From: JBBDRW01 sp040905265
Lineage (GTDB): Bacteria; Bacteroidota; Rhodothermia; Balneolales; Balneolaceae
Assembly (NCBI GenBank): GCA_040905265.1
Contig: JBBDRW010000181.1
Coordinates: 7,113 to 71,112 of the forward strand
DNA: 64,000 nt
Direction: 5' to 3'
Made by a program: the position numbers and the translations under genes. Position 1 is the first letter of the stretch. Every line of letters starts with the position of its first letter. Below the pieces are notes generated by a model. The model made no database searches, was not told the origin of the DNA, and worked only from the letters and a program-made list of their open reading frames with translations. Of the stretch, positions 52,093 to 61,492 are shown one piece after another.

Positions 52093-55000
52093 TCATGGTA
52101 TCATGACCCGGAATAGTTCGGGTTCCCGGTTGTGTCTCACGGCCACCAGGAGTCTCTGGCCATCGGCAGTCTCCAGTTCAAGGATCTGCCGCACGGCCCC
52201 CGGCAGCCCGAACCCGCTCTGCCCCGGATGCAGGGAGGCCAGGTCACCCGGGCCACCGCTGCGGATCACTACCCCGTGCAGGGCGTCATAAGGGCCGGCT
52301 ATCGGCTTCACCTCATAGAGATTGCCTCCCAAAACCAACATCCTCTCCTCTGCCCCGGCCAGAATCCCGCTCCAGATCCCATAGACCGGGGAGAGTTGCG
52401 CCCGCAGCGGAAGCCGCTCCACATCCACACCTCCCTCCCGGTTCCAGACTACCACACTGGCCAGTTCCCGCGCCTCCAGAAGATGTGCTCGCGATAGCTC
52501 CCCATCCCGGAAAATCTCCTGGACCGTCTGGCCCGCATAACTCGCGTAATCCGGATACCGCACCTCCAGCGACGGAATCTCTTCGAGCAGTTCATGGCGA
52601 AGGGCAACCGGATAGTCCCGGCCCTGATCCGGTATACTCAGAATCTGATCGATCAACCCGTTGCCGTCCAGGTCTCCTACCCACATCCGGACCGGGTGCT
52701 CCGCAGTGGCCCGAAACTGTGAGTTCAGGCCGTGGTTGCCCAGAACCAGATCCGGACGGCCGTCCCCATTCAAATCCGCTACATGCACCCGGTTCCACCA
52801 GCCCGTCAGCTCCGACAGGCCCAGCCCGGCCGTCACCTCCTCCAGGCGATCTCCCCGATTCAGAAACAGCCGCGGCGGCATCCATTCACCAACCACCACC
52901 AGATCCTGACGGCCGTCTCCATCCCAATCCAGCCAGGCCGCATCGGTCACCATCCCCAGTTCGGCAAACGCTCCGCTCCACTGCCCGCTCACATCCCTGA
53001 AACTTCCCTCTCCATCATTTGCCAGCAGATATCCCCGGCCGGGCAGCCCTACCGCAAACTGACGCAGCCGTTCTCCCACAAACAGATCCAAAGCTCCATT
53101 GCCGGTCACATCCGCAACCGCCACCGACGACCCCGAGACAAACCGCTCTCGTGTCGGAAAAATTTGGCCGGACCGTTCAAAGCCTCCTCTGCCGTCTCCC
53201 AGGTAGAGACGATCCAGAAGCGCCGAAGAGGCGGAGGAGAAGGAGTTGCCTCCGCTCACCACATACAGATCCAGATGGCCGTCCCCGGTCGCATCAAACA
53301 GTACACAGTCGACATCCTCTGATACCGCATCGGCCTCAAAAGCCGGAACCCTTCTCCTCTCAAACCCGCCGGAGCCATCCTGCAGAAAAAGGGCTCCCGG
53401 CTGATCCCGTGCTCCACCCAGATAGAGATCCTCCAGTCCGTCGCCCGTCACATCACCGCGGCAGGCCGCCGGGCCTTCCGTGGACCGCATATGAACCAGC
53501 AGACGCTCACGCGTAAAGTCTGTATAACCATATCCCTGGTGCGTCCACTCCAGGCCGAGATCAGCGCCCGCAAGCGGCTCCAGCAACGGCCCTGCGGAAA
53601 CCAGCTGGTCTCCGGCCATCAGGGCAAGGGGGGCAGCCGGCTCTTCGGCAGGCCCGGCGCGGGATTGCGACAGCTCCAGACGGGCCGGCAGCTCCAGATC
53701 CACAAGACGGGTCACCCGGCCGTCCGGCCAGCGAAGGCGCAGGGAATCGATACGGGAGGCCGCTCCAACCCCTACGTGCAAGCCAGGCGATACACTCGAC
53801 TGGAATCCGCGCTGCAGCATATGTTCCCGATACCAGTACTCTCCGCCAGCCCAGACTTCAAGCTGGGCTCCGACCGCTTGTGTATTGGGCGCTTCTCCCT
53901 CCAGATGCACCTGCAGCCAGTTCCGGTCAGGATACAGCTCCGGGGCACGGTTGCGGTAGATCCGCAGCGGGCCGTTTACATCGTTTACCACAAGATCCAG
54001 GGACCCGTCCCCATTCAGGTCCCCCCATGCGGCACCACTCGAAAATCCCGGCTCGCCCAACCCCCACTCCCGGCTGCGCTCCTCAAACTCCAGATCCCCC
54101 AGATTCGAAAACAGAACATTCCCCACAGGCTCTGACGGGATCATATCAATCAACCGTTCAAAATCAACATTTATTCCGGTAACGATCGATCGAACCATGT
54201 CAGGTGTTTGCACTTCACCCAGATAATCCAGATTGGTAATATCCTGAACAAGGCCATTGGTTACATAGATGTCATTGAATCCGTTGTGGTCAAAATCGGC
54301 CATCAGGACCGCCCAGCTCCAGTCTGTCGCTTCGGTGCCGGCCAGTCGGCCCGCTTCGGACCAGCTCCCGTTCCCGTGATTCAGCTGCAGCGTGTTGCGG
54401 GTAAACTGGTGTCCGTACCCATAATCGTACTTTTCCTGGTAGAGGTCCCACCCTTCGAACGTTGTCATTGATTTTAGCCGTCTATCCAGAAACGGCAGCA
54501 TATCGGCAACGTAAATGTCCGGCCATCCGTTATTGGTCAGGTCGGCTATATCCGAACCCATGGATGCGGCACTTATACTCCGCAATTGATCCTCAAGTAC
54601 CTCCCGGAACGTGCCGTCTCCGTTGTTCAGGTAGAGGTAATCCCGTTCGAAGAAATCGTTGGCAATGTAGAGGTCCGGCAGACCGTCTCTGTTCACATCC
54701 GCAACAGAAGCACTGAGAGAAAAACCGATATCACTTCCATATATATCCGCCTCTTTTGAGATATCCCTGAAAACTCCGCCTTCATTTCTGAATAGCTTGT
54801 CCCCTCCCATCGTATTTCGTAATTCCCGCTGGTTATCCTCCATATCAAAGTTTCCGATGGCTGTATTGGAATTATTGAGCAGATACATATCCAGCAATCC
54901 ATCCCCATCCATATCGAAAAAGACCGCATGTATGCCAAAACCGGGGTCATCCAGGCCATATTCAGCAGCTTTTTCTGAAAAAGTAACTTCTCCCTGATCG

Positions 55001-55473
55001 CTTCCGTTGTTGATATAGAGCCGGTTTCTACGGCTTTCCGGTTCACCCGGGCCGGAAAGGGTTAAGTAAATATCCAAAAGGCCGTCTCCATTGACATCTG
55101 CCAGGCTTACACCGGTCGTCCACTTTGCTTTCGTACTCAAACCGGACTCCACTGTAATATCTTCAAATTGATACTCTCCTGCATTTTTATAGAGACGATA
55201 ACCGACACCATTTCCGGTTACAAAGATATCAGGCAGCCCATCGCCGGTAAGATCACCGATGGCAACTCCGCCTCCGTTATAGAAATTACGGTATCGATAG
55301 ATATTGAAATCGGTGTCAAATGGCAGGTTATTTTCAAAATCAATACCCGTCTGATCCGTAGAGAGCCGTTCAAAAAGTGGCTTATATTCCATCTCTCTGT
55401 CCGAACAGGAGAGGATTACAAACATCAGTACCCATAACCATATGCTTTTATAAAATCGTCTGTTACCCATCAT
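52093..55473 (-). CDS. CRTAC1-type lipoprotein, copy 1 (FG-GAP repeats plus ASPIC/UnbV)
   Basis: 1126 aa from 55473, where GGAG precedes tandem ATGs and the signal LWVLMFVILSCSD follows; a TTG 42 nt upstream (55515) overlaps the lipoprotein stop. The first half has FG-GAP/VCBS blades (VAIGDLTGDGLPDIFVTGNG, FDMDGDGLLDMYLLNNSN, ADVNRDGLPDLYIANDFFER) and the centre an ASPIC/UnbV domain (IDSLRLRWPDGRVTRL). The second half has a further set of blades. The last 2,038 bp are almost identical to copy 2 at 56193-59570. Function unknown; a surface protein tied to the SusC/SusD system by position. Confidence 0.85.
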   Translation of the reverse strand: MMGNRRFYKSIWLWVLMFVILSCSDREMEYKPLFERLSTDQTGIDFENNLPFDTDFNIYRYRNFYNGGGVAIGDLTGDGLPDIFVTGNGVGYRLYKNAGEYQFEDITVESGLSTKAKWTTGVSLADVNGDGLLDIYLTLSGPGEPESRRNRLYINNGSDQGEVTFSEKAAEYGLDDPGFGIHAVFFDMDGDGLLDMYLLNNSNTAIGNFDMEDNQRELRNTMGGDKLFRNEGGVFRDISKEADIYGSDIGFSLSASVADVNRDGLPDLYIANDFFERDYLYLNNGDGTFREVLEDQLRSISAASMGSDIADLTNNGWPDIYVADMLPFLDRRLKSMTTFEGWDLYQEKYDYGYGHQFTRNTLQLNHGNGSWSEAGRLAGTEATDWSWAVLMADFDHNGFNDIYVTNGLVQDITNLDYLGEVQTPDMVRSIVTGINVDFERLIDMIPSEPVGNVLFSNLGDLEFEERSREWGLGEPGFSSGAAWGDLNGDGSLDLVVNDVNGPLRIYRNRAPELYPDRNWLQVHLEGEAPNTQAVGAQLEVWAGGEYWYREHMLQRGFQSSVSPGLHVGVGAASRIDSLRLRWPDGRVTRLVDLELPARLELSQSRAGPAEEPAAPLALMAGDQLVSAGPLLEPLAGADLGLEWTHQGYGYTDFTRERLLVHMRSTEGPAACRGDVTGDGLEDLYLGGARDQPGALFLQDGSGGFERRRVPAFEADAVSEDVDCVLFDATGDGHLDLYVVSGGNSFSSASSALLDRLYLGDGRGGFERSGQIFPTRERFVSGSSVAVADVTGNGALDLFVGERLRQFAVGLPGRGYLLANDGEGSFRDVSGQWSGAFAELGMVTDAAWLDWDGDGRQDLVVVGEWMPPRLFLNRGDRLEEVTAGLGLSELTGWWNRVHVADLNGDGRPDLVLGNHGLNSQFRATAEHPVRMWVGDLDGNGLIDQILSIPDQGRDYPVALRHELLEEIPSLEVRYPDYASYAGQTVQEIFRDGELSRAHLLEARELASVVVWNREGGVDVERLPLRAQLSPVYGIWSGILAGAEERMLVLGGNLYEVKPIAGPYDALHGVVIRSGGPGDLASLHPGQSGFGLPGAVRQILELETADGQRLLVAVRHNREPELFRVMIP
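52106..54143 (-). repeat. 2,038-bp near-identical direct repeat, copy 1
   Basis: This segment matches 56209-58246 base for base at a constant offset of 4,103, with one visible mismatch (position 52152, g, against c at 56255). It covers the C-terminal two thirds of CRTAC1 copy 1. The reading frames on both strands agree across the segment. Confidence 0.92.
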
Positions 55474-55511
55474 ACTCCAAAACAATATCAGTTCAATCTC
55501 TATACGTTGAC

Positions 55512-56075
55512 TCAATCATCCGTGATTGCCGAAAGATCTAAAAATTCTGCGCGAGCCCTCATATCATCCCTTCGGAACACAAGAATACGTCGATTTCCAT
55601 CAATTTTTAACCAGGCCTCTACTCCTGTCTCGGGATGATCGGTTCTAATAAATCCCGGCCCATATATATCTTCGTAGTAGTCCAGAATCTCTACAATCAG
55701 GCTATCGGAAAAGAGGTCTCGGTTCCAGGGAGACCAAGAGTAATAGGAGAATTCAACAGGCATGCGAACGATCCTGTCACGGTGAAAGTCGGGATAAAAT
55801 GTCATCTTTGCCGGATGAGTAAACTCATCGATCCGGTACTCAACCTGATTGCCTCCTGTAACGATCCCCTGCTGGTTGAGGCTCCAGCTATGTTCAAAAA
55901 ATTGTTCCTTGTGCATTCCGAAATGGTAACCCAGAAAAAGAGAGTCGTTGAGGACACCGCTTGCCAGTTCACGCTGTACCATACGTTCGTAATCCGATCC
56001 CTCTTGGCAGGAGATTATGGATATTAGTGACAAAAATAAGATATAGCACAAAAGTTGACAGACTCTCATTTGCAT
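55512..56075 (-). CDS. Unrecognised lipoprotein, paralogue B
   Basis: 187 aa with a lipoprotein signal (YILFLSLISIISCQ). It is the sister of the 196-aa lipoprotein at 50726-51316, with the same central and C-terminal blocks (GVEAWLKIDGNRRILVF, DYYEDIYGPGFIRTDHPE). It lies between the two CRTAC1 genes, 117 bp after copy 2 and 38 bp before the preferred start of copy 1. Each copy of this small gene is associated with a CRTAC1 gene, suggesting a duplicated functional pair. Domain unknown. Confidence 0.78.
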   Translation of the reverse strand: MQMRVCQLLCYILFLSLISIISCQEGSDYERMVQRELASGVLNDSLFLGYHFGMHKEQFFEHSWSLNQQGIVTGGNQVEYRIDEFTHPAKMTFYPDFHRDRIVRMPVEFSYYSWSPWNRDLFSDSLIVEILDYYEDIYGPGFIRTDHPETGVEAWLKIDGNRRILVFRRDDMRARAEFLDLSAITDD

Positions 56076-56192
56076 AACAATTTAATAATGAAACTTTTGA
56101 GTAATTGAACGTCCTGCCATTCATTGTGAGCAGAACGAATGATGAAACGATCCTTCCTCACCGATGAAAATTCATGGTATCATACAGAGATA

Positions 56193-59100
56193 TTAATCAC
56201 TTTCCATAACCCGGAATAGTTCGGGTTCCCGGTTGTGTCTCACGGCCACCAGGACTCTCTGGCCATCGGCAGTCTCCAGTTCAAGGATCTGCCGCACGGC
56301 CCCCGGCAGCCCGAACCCGCTCTGCCCCGGATGCAGGGAGGCCAGGTCACCCGGGCCACCGCTGCGGATCACTACCCCGTGCAGGGCGTCATAAGGGCCG
56401 GCTATCGGCTTCACCTCATAGAGATTGCCTCCCAAAACCAACATCCTCTCCTCTGCCCCGGCCAGAATCCCGCTCCAGATCCCATAGACCGGGGAGAGTT
56501 GCGCCCGCAGCGGAAGCCGCTCCACATCCACACCTCCCTCCCGGTTCCAGACTACCACACTGGCCAGTTCCCGCGCCTCCAGAAGATGTGCTCGCGATAG
56601 CTCCCCATCCCGGAAAATCTCCTGGACCGTCTGGCCCGCATAACTCGCGTAATCCGGATACCGCACCTCCAGCGACGGAATCTCTTCGAGCAGTTCATGG
56701 CGAAGGGCAACCGGATAGTCCCGGCCCTGATCCGGTATACTCAGAATCTGATCGATCAACCCGTTGCCGTCCAGGTCTCCTACCCACATCCGGACCGGGT
56801 GCTCCGCAGTGGCCCGAAACTGTGAGTTCAGGCCGTGGTTGCCCAGAACCAGATCCGGACGGCCGTCCCCATTCAAATCCGCTACATGCACCCGGTTCCA
56901 CCAGCCCGTCAGCTCCGACAGGCCCAGCCCGGCCGTCACCTCCTCCAGGCGATCTCCCCGATTCAGAAACAGCCGCGGCGGCATCCATTCACCAACCACC
57001 ACCAGATCCTGACGGCCGTCTCCATCCCAATCCAGCCAGGCCGCATCGGTCACCATCCCCAGTTCGGCAAACGCTCCGCTCCACTGCCCGCTCACATCCC
57101 TGAAACTTCCCTCTCCATCATTTGCCAGCAGATATCCCCGGCCGGGCAGCCCTACCGCAAACTGACGCAGCCGTTCTCCCACAAACAGATCCAAAGCTCC
57201 ATTGCCGGTCACATCCGCAACCGCCACCGACGACCCCGAGACAAACCGCTCTCGTGTCGGAAAAATTTGGCCGGACCGTTCAAAGCCTCCTCTGCCGTCT
57301 CCCAGGTAGAGACGATCCAGAAGCGCCGAAGAGGCGGAGGAGAAGGAGTTGCCTCCGCTCACCACATACAGATCCAGATGGCCGTCCCCGGTCGCATCAA
57401 ACAGTACACAGTCGACATCCTCTGATACCGCATCGGCCTCAAAAGCCGGAACCCTTCTCCTCTCAAACCCGCCGGAGCCATCCTGCAGAAAAAGGGCTCC
57501 CGGCTGATCCCGTGCTCCACCCAGATAGAGATCCTCCAGTCCGTCGCCCGTCACATCACCGCGGCAGGCCGCCGGGCCTTCCGTGGACCGCATATGAACC
57601 AGCAGACGCTCACGCGTAAAGTCTGTATAACCATATCCCTGGTGCGTCCACTCCAGGCCGAGATCAGCGCCCGCAAGCGGCTCCAGCAACGGCCCTGCGG
57701 AAACCAGCTGGTCTCCGGCCATCAGGGCAAGGGGGGCAGCCGGCTCTTCGGCAGGCCCGGCGCGGGATTGCGACAGCTCCAGACGGGCCGGCAGCTCCAG
57801 ATCCACAAGACGGGTCACCCGGCCGTCCGGCCAGCGAAGGCGCAGGGAATCGATACGGGAGGCCGCTCCAACCCCTACGTGCAAGCCAGGCGATACACTC
57901 GACTGGAATCCGCGCTGCAGCATATGTTCCCGATACCAGTACTCTCCGCCAGCCCAGACTTCAAGCTGGGCTCCGACCGCTTGTGTATTGGGCGCTTCTC
58001 CCTCCAGATGCACCTGCAGCCAGTTCCGGTCAGGATACAGCTCCGGGGCACGGTTGCGGTAGATCCGCAGCGGGCCGTTTACATCGTTTACCACAAGATC
58101 CAGGGACCCGTCCCCATTCAGGTCCCCCCATGCGGCACCACTCGAAAATCCCGGCTCGCCCAACCCCCACTCCCGGCTGCGCTCCTCAAACTCCAGATCC
58201 CCCAGATTCGAAAACAGAACATTCCCCACAGGCTCTGACGGGATCAACTCCATCAATGAGAGAATCACCTCATCCGGAGAGGTTTCCATGATTCCGGAAA
58301 CACGGCCGGGCTCTGCTGTGTATTCAAGATAGTCCTGGTCGAGAAGATCCTTGTAAATACCATTGGTTACATAGATATCATTGAATCCGTTGTGGTCGAA
58401 ATCGGCCATCAGGACCGCCCAGCTCCAGTCTGTCGCTTCGGTGCCGGCCAGGCGGCCCGCTTCGGACCAGCTCCCGTTCCCGTGATTCAGCTGCAGCGTG
58501 TTACGGGTAACCTGATGGTGAAAGCCCGCTACCACACCTTCACTGTACTCCTGCCAGGTTTCATAGGACATTTTCGATTTTCTTCGCATTTCGTTTTTCG
58601 GATACATATCGGCAACGTAGATGTCCGGCCATCCGTTATTGGTCAGGTCGGCGATATCCGAACCCATCGAGCTGGAGCTGATCGTTTGCAGTTGGTCATC
58701 AAGTACCTCCCGGAACGTGCCGTCTCCATTGTTCAGGTAGAAGTAATCCCGCTCGAAGAAATCGTTGGCAATGTAGAGGTCCGGCAGGCCGTCTCTGTTC
58801 ACATCCGCAACAGAGGCACTCAAACCAAACCCGATCCGGCTTCCGTAGATACCGGCCTCCTCGGTGATATCCTGAAAGAAGCCACCCCGGTTTTGAAAAA
58901 GCTTGCTTCCTCCCTCCCTGTCGTATTCTTTACGTGCTTCCCCGGACATCTCATCATCAAATCCGACAACCGGGTCAAAGGAGTTGTTGAGCAGATACAT
59001 ATCCAGCAACCCGTCCCCGTCCATATCGAAAAAAACCGCATGAGTCGATAATCCCCGTTCGGCCAGGCCGTACTCATGTGACATTTCGGTAAAGGTTTGA

Positions 59101-59570
59101 TCCCCGTTATTGATAAAGAGCTCATTGTGCCTGCGCTCTCCATCCGGCGGACCCGATTTGGTAATGTATATATCCAAAAGGCCATTACCATTGATGTCAA
59201 CCAGGCTTACACCCGTAGTCCAGAGGCCGTCAGACCGGAGTCCTGCCTGATCCGTGATATCTTCAAACCGAAAATCGCCAAAATTTTGATAGAGTCGGTT
59301 GGAGACCATATTACCGCTCACAAAGATATCGGGCAGCTCATCGCCGGTAAGATCACCGATGGCAACACCGCCTCCGTTATAGAAATTGCGGAACGTGTAC
59401 ATATTAAACTCTTCAGTCGGGGATATTTCATTGACAAAATCCACGCCGGTATGCTCCGGTACCAGAAGGGCAAACAGTGAATCATTCTCGAACCCGGGAA
59501 CCTGCGGCGTGCACCCGACACACTTGATGAGTAACAGAATCCATGTAATAAAGAGTAGCGCTCGGATCAT
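56193..59570 (-). CDS. CRTAC1-type lipoprotein, copy 2 (FG-GAP repeats plus ASPIC/UnbV)
   Basis: 1125 aa, lipoprotein signal LLFITWILLLIKCVGC. Same architecture as copy 1: FG-GAP blades (VAIGDLTGDELPDIFVSGNM, VDINGNGLLDIYITKSGP, ADVNRDGLPDLYIANDFFER), a central ASPIC/UnbV domain and a second propeller. The N-terminal half differs from copy 1 in many residues while the 3' 2,038 bp are nearly identical; the last residues differ again (RVMESD here, RVMIP in copy 1). It lies downstream of SusD beyond a terminator, so transcription may be attenuated there. Function unknown. Confidence 0.85.
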   Translation of the reverse strand: MIRALLFITWILLLIKCVGCTPQVPGFENDSLFALLVPEHTGVDFVNEISPTEEFNMYTFRNFYNGGGVAIGDLTGDELPDIFVSGNMVSNRLYQNFGDFRFEDITDQAGLRSDGLWTTGVSLVDINGNGLLDIYITKSGPPDGERRHNELFINNGDQTFTEMSHEYGLAERGLSTHAVFFDMDGDGLLDMYLLNNSFDPVVGFDDEMSGEARKEYDREGGSKLFQNRGGFFQDITEEAGIYGSRIGFGLSASVADVNRDGLPDLYIANDFFERDYFYLNNGDGTFREVLDDQLQTISSSSMGSDIADLTNNGWPDIYVADMYPKNEMRRKSKMSYETWQEYSEGVVAGFHHQVTRNTLQLNHGNGSWSEAGRLAGTEATDWSWAVLMADFDHNGFNDIYVTNGIYKDLLDQDYLEYTAEPGRVSGIMETSPDEVILSLMELIPSEPVGNVLFSNLGDLEFEERSREWGLGEPGFSSGAAWGDLNGDGSLDLVVNDVNGPLRIYRNRAPELYPDRNWLQVHLEGEAPNTQAVGAQLEVWAGGEYWYREHMLQRGFQSSVSPGLHVGVGAASRIDSLRLRWPDGRVTRLVDLELPARLELSQSRAGPAEEPAAPLALMAGDQLVSAGPLLEPLAGADLGLEWTHQGYGYTDFTRERLLVHMRSTEGPAACRGDVTGDGLEDLYLGGARDQPGALFLQDGSGGFERRRVPAFEADAVSEDVDCVLFDATGDGHLDLYVVSGGNSFSSASSALLDRLYLGDGRGGFERSGQIFPTRERFVSGSSVAVADVTGNGALDLFVGERLRQFAVGLPGRGYLLANDGEGSFRDVSGQWSGAFAELGMVTDAAWLDWDGDGRQDLVVVGEWMPPRLFLNRGDRLEEVTAGLGLSELTGWWNRVHVADLNGDGRPDLVLGNHGLNSQFRATAEHPVRMWVGDLDGNGLIDQILSIPDQGRDYPVALRHELLEEIPSLEVRYPDYASYAGQTVQEIFRDGELSRAHLLEARELASVVVWNREGGVDVERLPLRAQLSPVYGIWSGILAGAEERMLVLGGNLYEVKPIAGPYDALHGVVIRSGGPGDLASLHPGQSGFGLPGAVRQILELETADGQRVLVAVRHNREPELFRVMESD
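56209..58246 (-). repeat. 2,038-bp near-identical direct repeat, copy 2
   Basis: Partner of 52106-54143. Beyond 58246 the two genes diverge sharply although stretches such as NHGNGSWSEAGRLAGTEATD remain shared, so the near-identity boundary is abrupt, as expected for gene conversion. Confidence 0.92.
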
Positions 59571-59743
59571 TACGGTTTACCCATCACTCATATTCCTTCA
59601 ATTGTATTCCGGTAACAATAATTGGGGCCACGCCAGTGCTTTGCACCTCTCATAGCTTGAATACCTGGAAGAGCCAGCCGGTAACGGAGACCAGGTTACA
59701 GCCATCGAAATTCAGGTTCCCGGACTTCCACCTCCATCATAAT

Positions 59744-59785
59744 AAAAAAAGGAAACACCCCGGAAAATACGGGATGTCTCCTTTT
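59744..59785 (-). terminator. Terminator after susD
   Basis: On the minus strand GGAGACATCCCG pairs with CGGGGTGTTTCC (two G-U wobbles) around a short loop, followed by seven Ts. It lies 25 bp beyond the SusD stop and may end or attenuate the SusC/SusD transcript before the CRTAC1 genes. Confidence 0.82.
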
Positions 59786-59809
59786 ACAATCAGTTCCACG
59801 CAGGATCTC

Positions 59810-61468
59810 TCAGTATCCGGGATTCTGAATCAGGTTCGGGTTTGCTTCCATCTGATTTTGCGGAATGGGAAAGACATTTCGGTAGGGTTCTGACACATTC
59901 TCTTTAAACCGCCATGTATCATTAAACCGGGTGGTTCCCTCTTTCCCCGGGAATCGAATCATATCCTGTCTTCGGGTCACTTCATAGAAGTTTTCACGGC
60001 CTTTCTCTGCCAGAAGATTGTCTGCCGTTAGCTCTGTGAAGGGGAAGACTCCCGCACGGTTGCGAATCTGATTGACCAGCATCAAAGCCGTCGGATCTGA
60101 CGGATTCATCCGCCAGAGAGCTTCTGCCTTGATCATCAGTACATCAGCATAGCGGTAGATAACGAAGTCGTTATTCATATCACCGCCGGAGAGGCCGATC
60201 TCCATCTCATATTTGGCGATGCGGGCACCCGCCTGACGCCACCCGAGAGGCGCCAGTTCATTAATATAGGGTGTATGAAAAATCTGGTTTCCGTGTGTTT
60301 CATCTGGAAATGAGCCCGGATCTTCAATAATATTTCCCTGAAGATCTCTCAAAAATCCAACGAGAAAGTTGCTTAAGCGGCTATCAAGAGTTCCCGTCAC
60401 GGTCGTTCCTTCCGGATCGAGGCCGATGACATCTCCCTGAGGGCCGGGGTTGGCAATCGGGTCAATATAGGAGCCATAGAACTCTGTAACGGTCTGGTAG
60501 CCGTTCCAGGGCTGCGAACCAAAGTTAAATGCAGGCTGACTCAGAATATGGTTCGTCATCATCGCGAGGTTGAACCCGCCGAAGAATACCTCGTCATAGG
60601 GAACGATAAAGATATGTTCCGGAGAGCCGGTATTGTCAACGGCAAAGTTATCCGCGTAATTCCCGACAAGACTGTAATTCCCCGAATTGATGATGGCATC
60701 TGCATGGGTAACGGCATCCGCCCACCGGGGAGTTCCGGTATAGACTTCCGCATTCAGATAGAGCCGAGCAAGCGTCATGTGAACAACCCAGCGGTTGATC
60801 CGTCCAAGTGTTGCACCGACATCCGTATCGACATCATCCAGTGAAGCAAGCAATTCGGCCTCTACAAAATCAAATACGGCACGCCGGCCCTGGACAAAAT
60901 CGGAACTCGGCTGGGAGGGGTTCTCGGGAGCATCCTCAAAGCTGTCAACAATCGGAACGTTTCCGAAGTTATCGAGAAGCAGATAGTAATAGAATGCTCG
61001 GAGAGCTCTCAGTTCACTGATAAAAGCTGCTGCATTCTCCGGGCTCACTTCCCCTGTTTCAACCAGAGATTCGAACTGGAAGATCAGCCGGTTTGCGTTA
61101 TTGACTCCGGAAAAGATGGAGTTCCAGGCGCTGTTGATCGCATCTTCCGACGGCCGGAAGGTGTGACGGTGATGTCGTAGCCAGATGCCGCCATCTTCCC
61201 AGTCAGGCCCTTTCTGAGTAATAACCACCGCATCTGCCGCCACTTCATTGATCGACGTCAGGTTGTTGTGGATCCCGTAGATACCGAGAGCACCGTAGGC
61301 GTCCCCCAGTGCGGAGATAAACTCTTCATCACTCTGGAAGAAGTTATCCGCCGTCACCTGGTTATGAACGGTTTCAGTCAAATCGGTACAGGAGCTGAGC
61401 AACAATACCGACAGAAGCAGAAACCATGAACTTACATGTTTTTGAATGAAATTTTTATTCGTAATCAT
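59810..61468 (-). CDS. RagB/SusD family nutrient-uptake outer-membrane lipoprotein
   Basis: Surface-exposed substrate-binding lipoprotein that forms a lid over its SusC channel. 552 aa; lipoprotein signal WFLLLSVLLLSSCTDL. N-terminal region includes DNFFQSDEEFISALGDAYGAL, then ELRALRAFYYYLLLDNFGNVPIV, FDFVEAELLASL and VVHMTLARLYLNAEVYTG (TPR helices), with C-terminal FVIYRYADVLMIKAEALWRM and FPIPQNQMEANPNLIQNPGY typical of the family. It lies 24 bp downstream of susC. The substrate is not predictable. Confidence 0.94.
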   Translation of the reverse strand: MITNKNFIQKHVSSWFLLLSVLLLSSCTDLTETVHNQVTADNFFQSDEEFISALGDAYGALGIYGIHNNLTSINEVAADAVVITQKGPDWEDGGIWLRHHRHTFRPSEDAINSAWNSIFSGVNNANRLIFQFESLVETGEVSPENAAAFISELRALRAFYYYLLLDNFGNVPIVDSFEDAPENPSQPSSDFVQGRRAVFDFVEAELLASLDDVDTDVGATLGRINRWVVHMTLARLYLNAEVYTGTPRWADAVTHADAIINSGNYSLVGNYADNFAVDNTGSPEHIFIVPYDEVFFGGFNLAMMTNHILSQPAFNFGSQPWNGYQTVTEFYGSYIDPIANPGPQGDVIGLDPEGTTVTGTLDSRLSNFLVGFLRDLQGNIIEDPGSFPDETHGNQIFHTPYINELAPLGWRQAGARIAKYEMEIGLSGGDMNNDFVIYRYADVLMIKAEALWRMNPSDPTALMLVNQIRNRAGVFPFTELTADNLLAEKGRENFYEVTRRQDMIRFPGKEGTTRFNDTWRFKENVSEPYRNVFPIPQNQMEANPNLIQNPGY

Positions 61469-61492
61469 GATCGTCTGGTTAGAAAATTGATC

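Noticed and set aside
52485..53516. Several Pro/Arg/Ser-rich plus-strand frames, present identically in both CRTAC1 copies
   Set aside because: Their identity only reflects the DNA repeat. They run antisense to FG-GAP repeats, and their composition is typical of reverse-strand artefacts.
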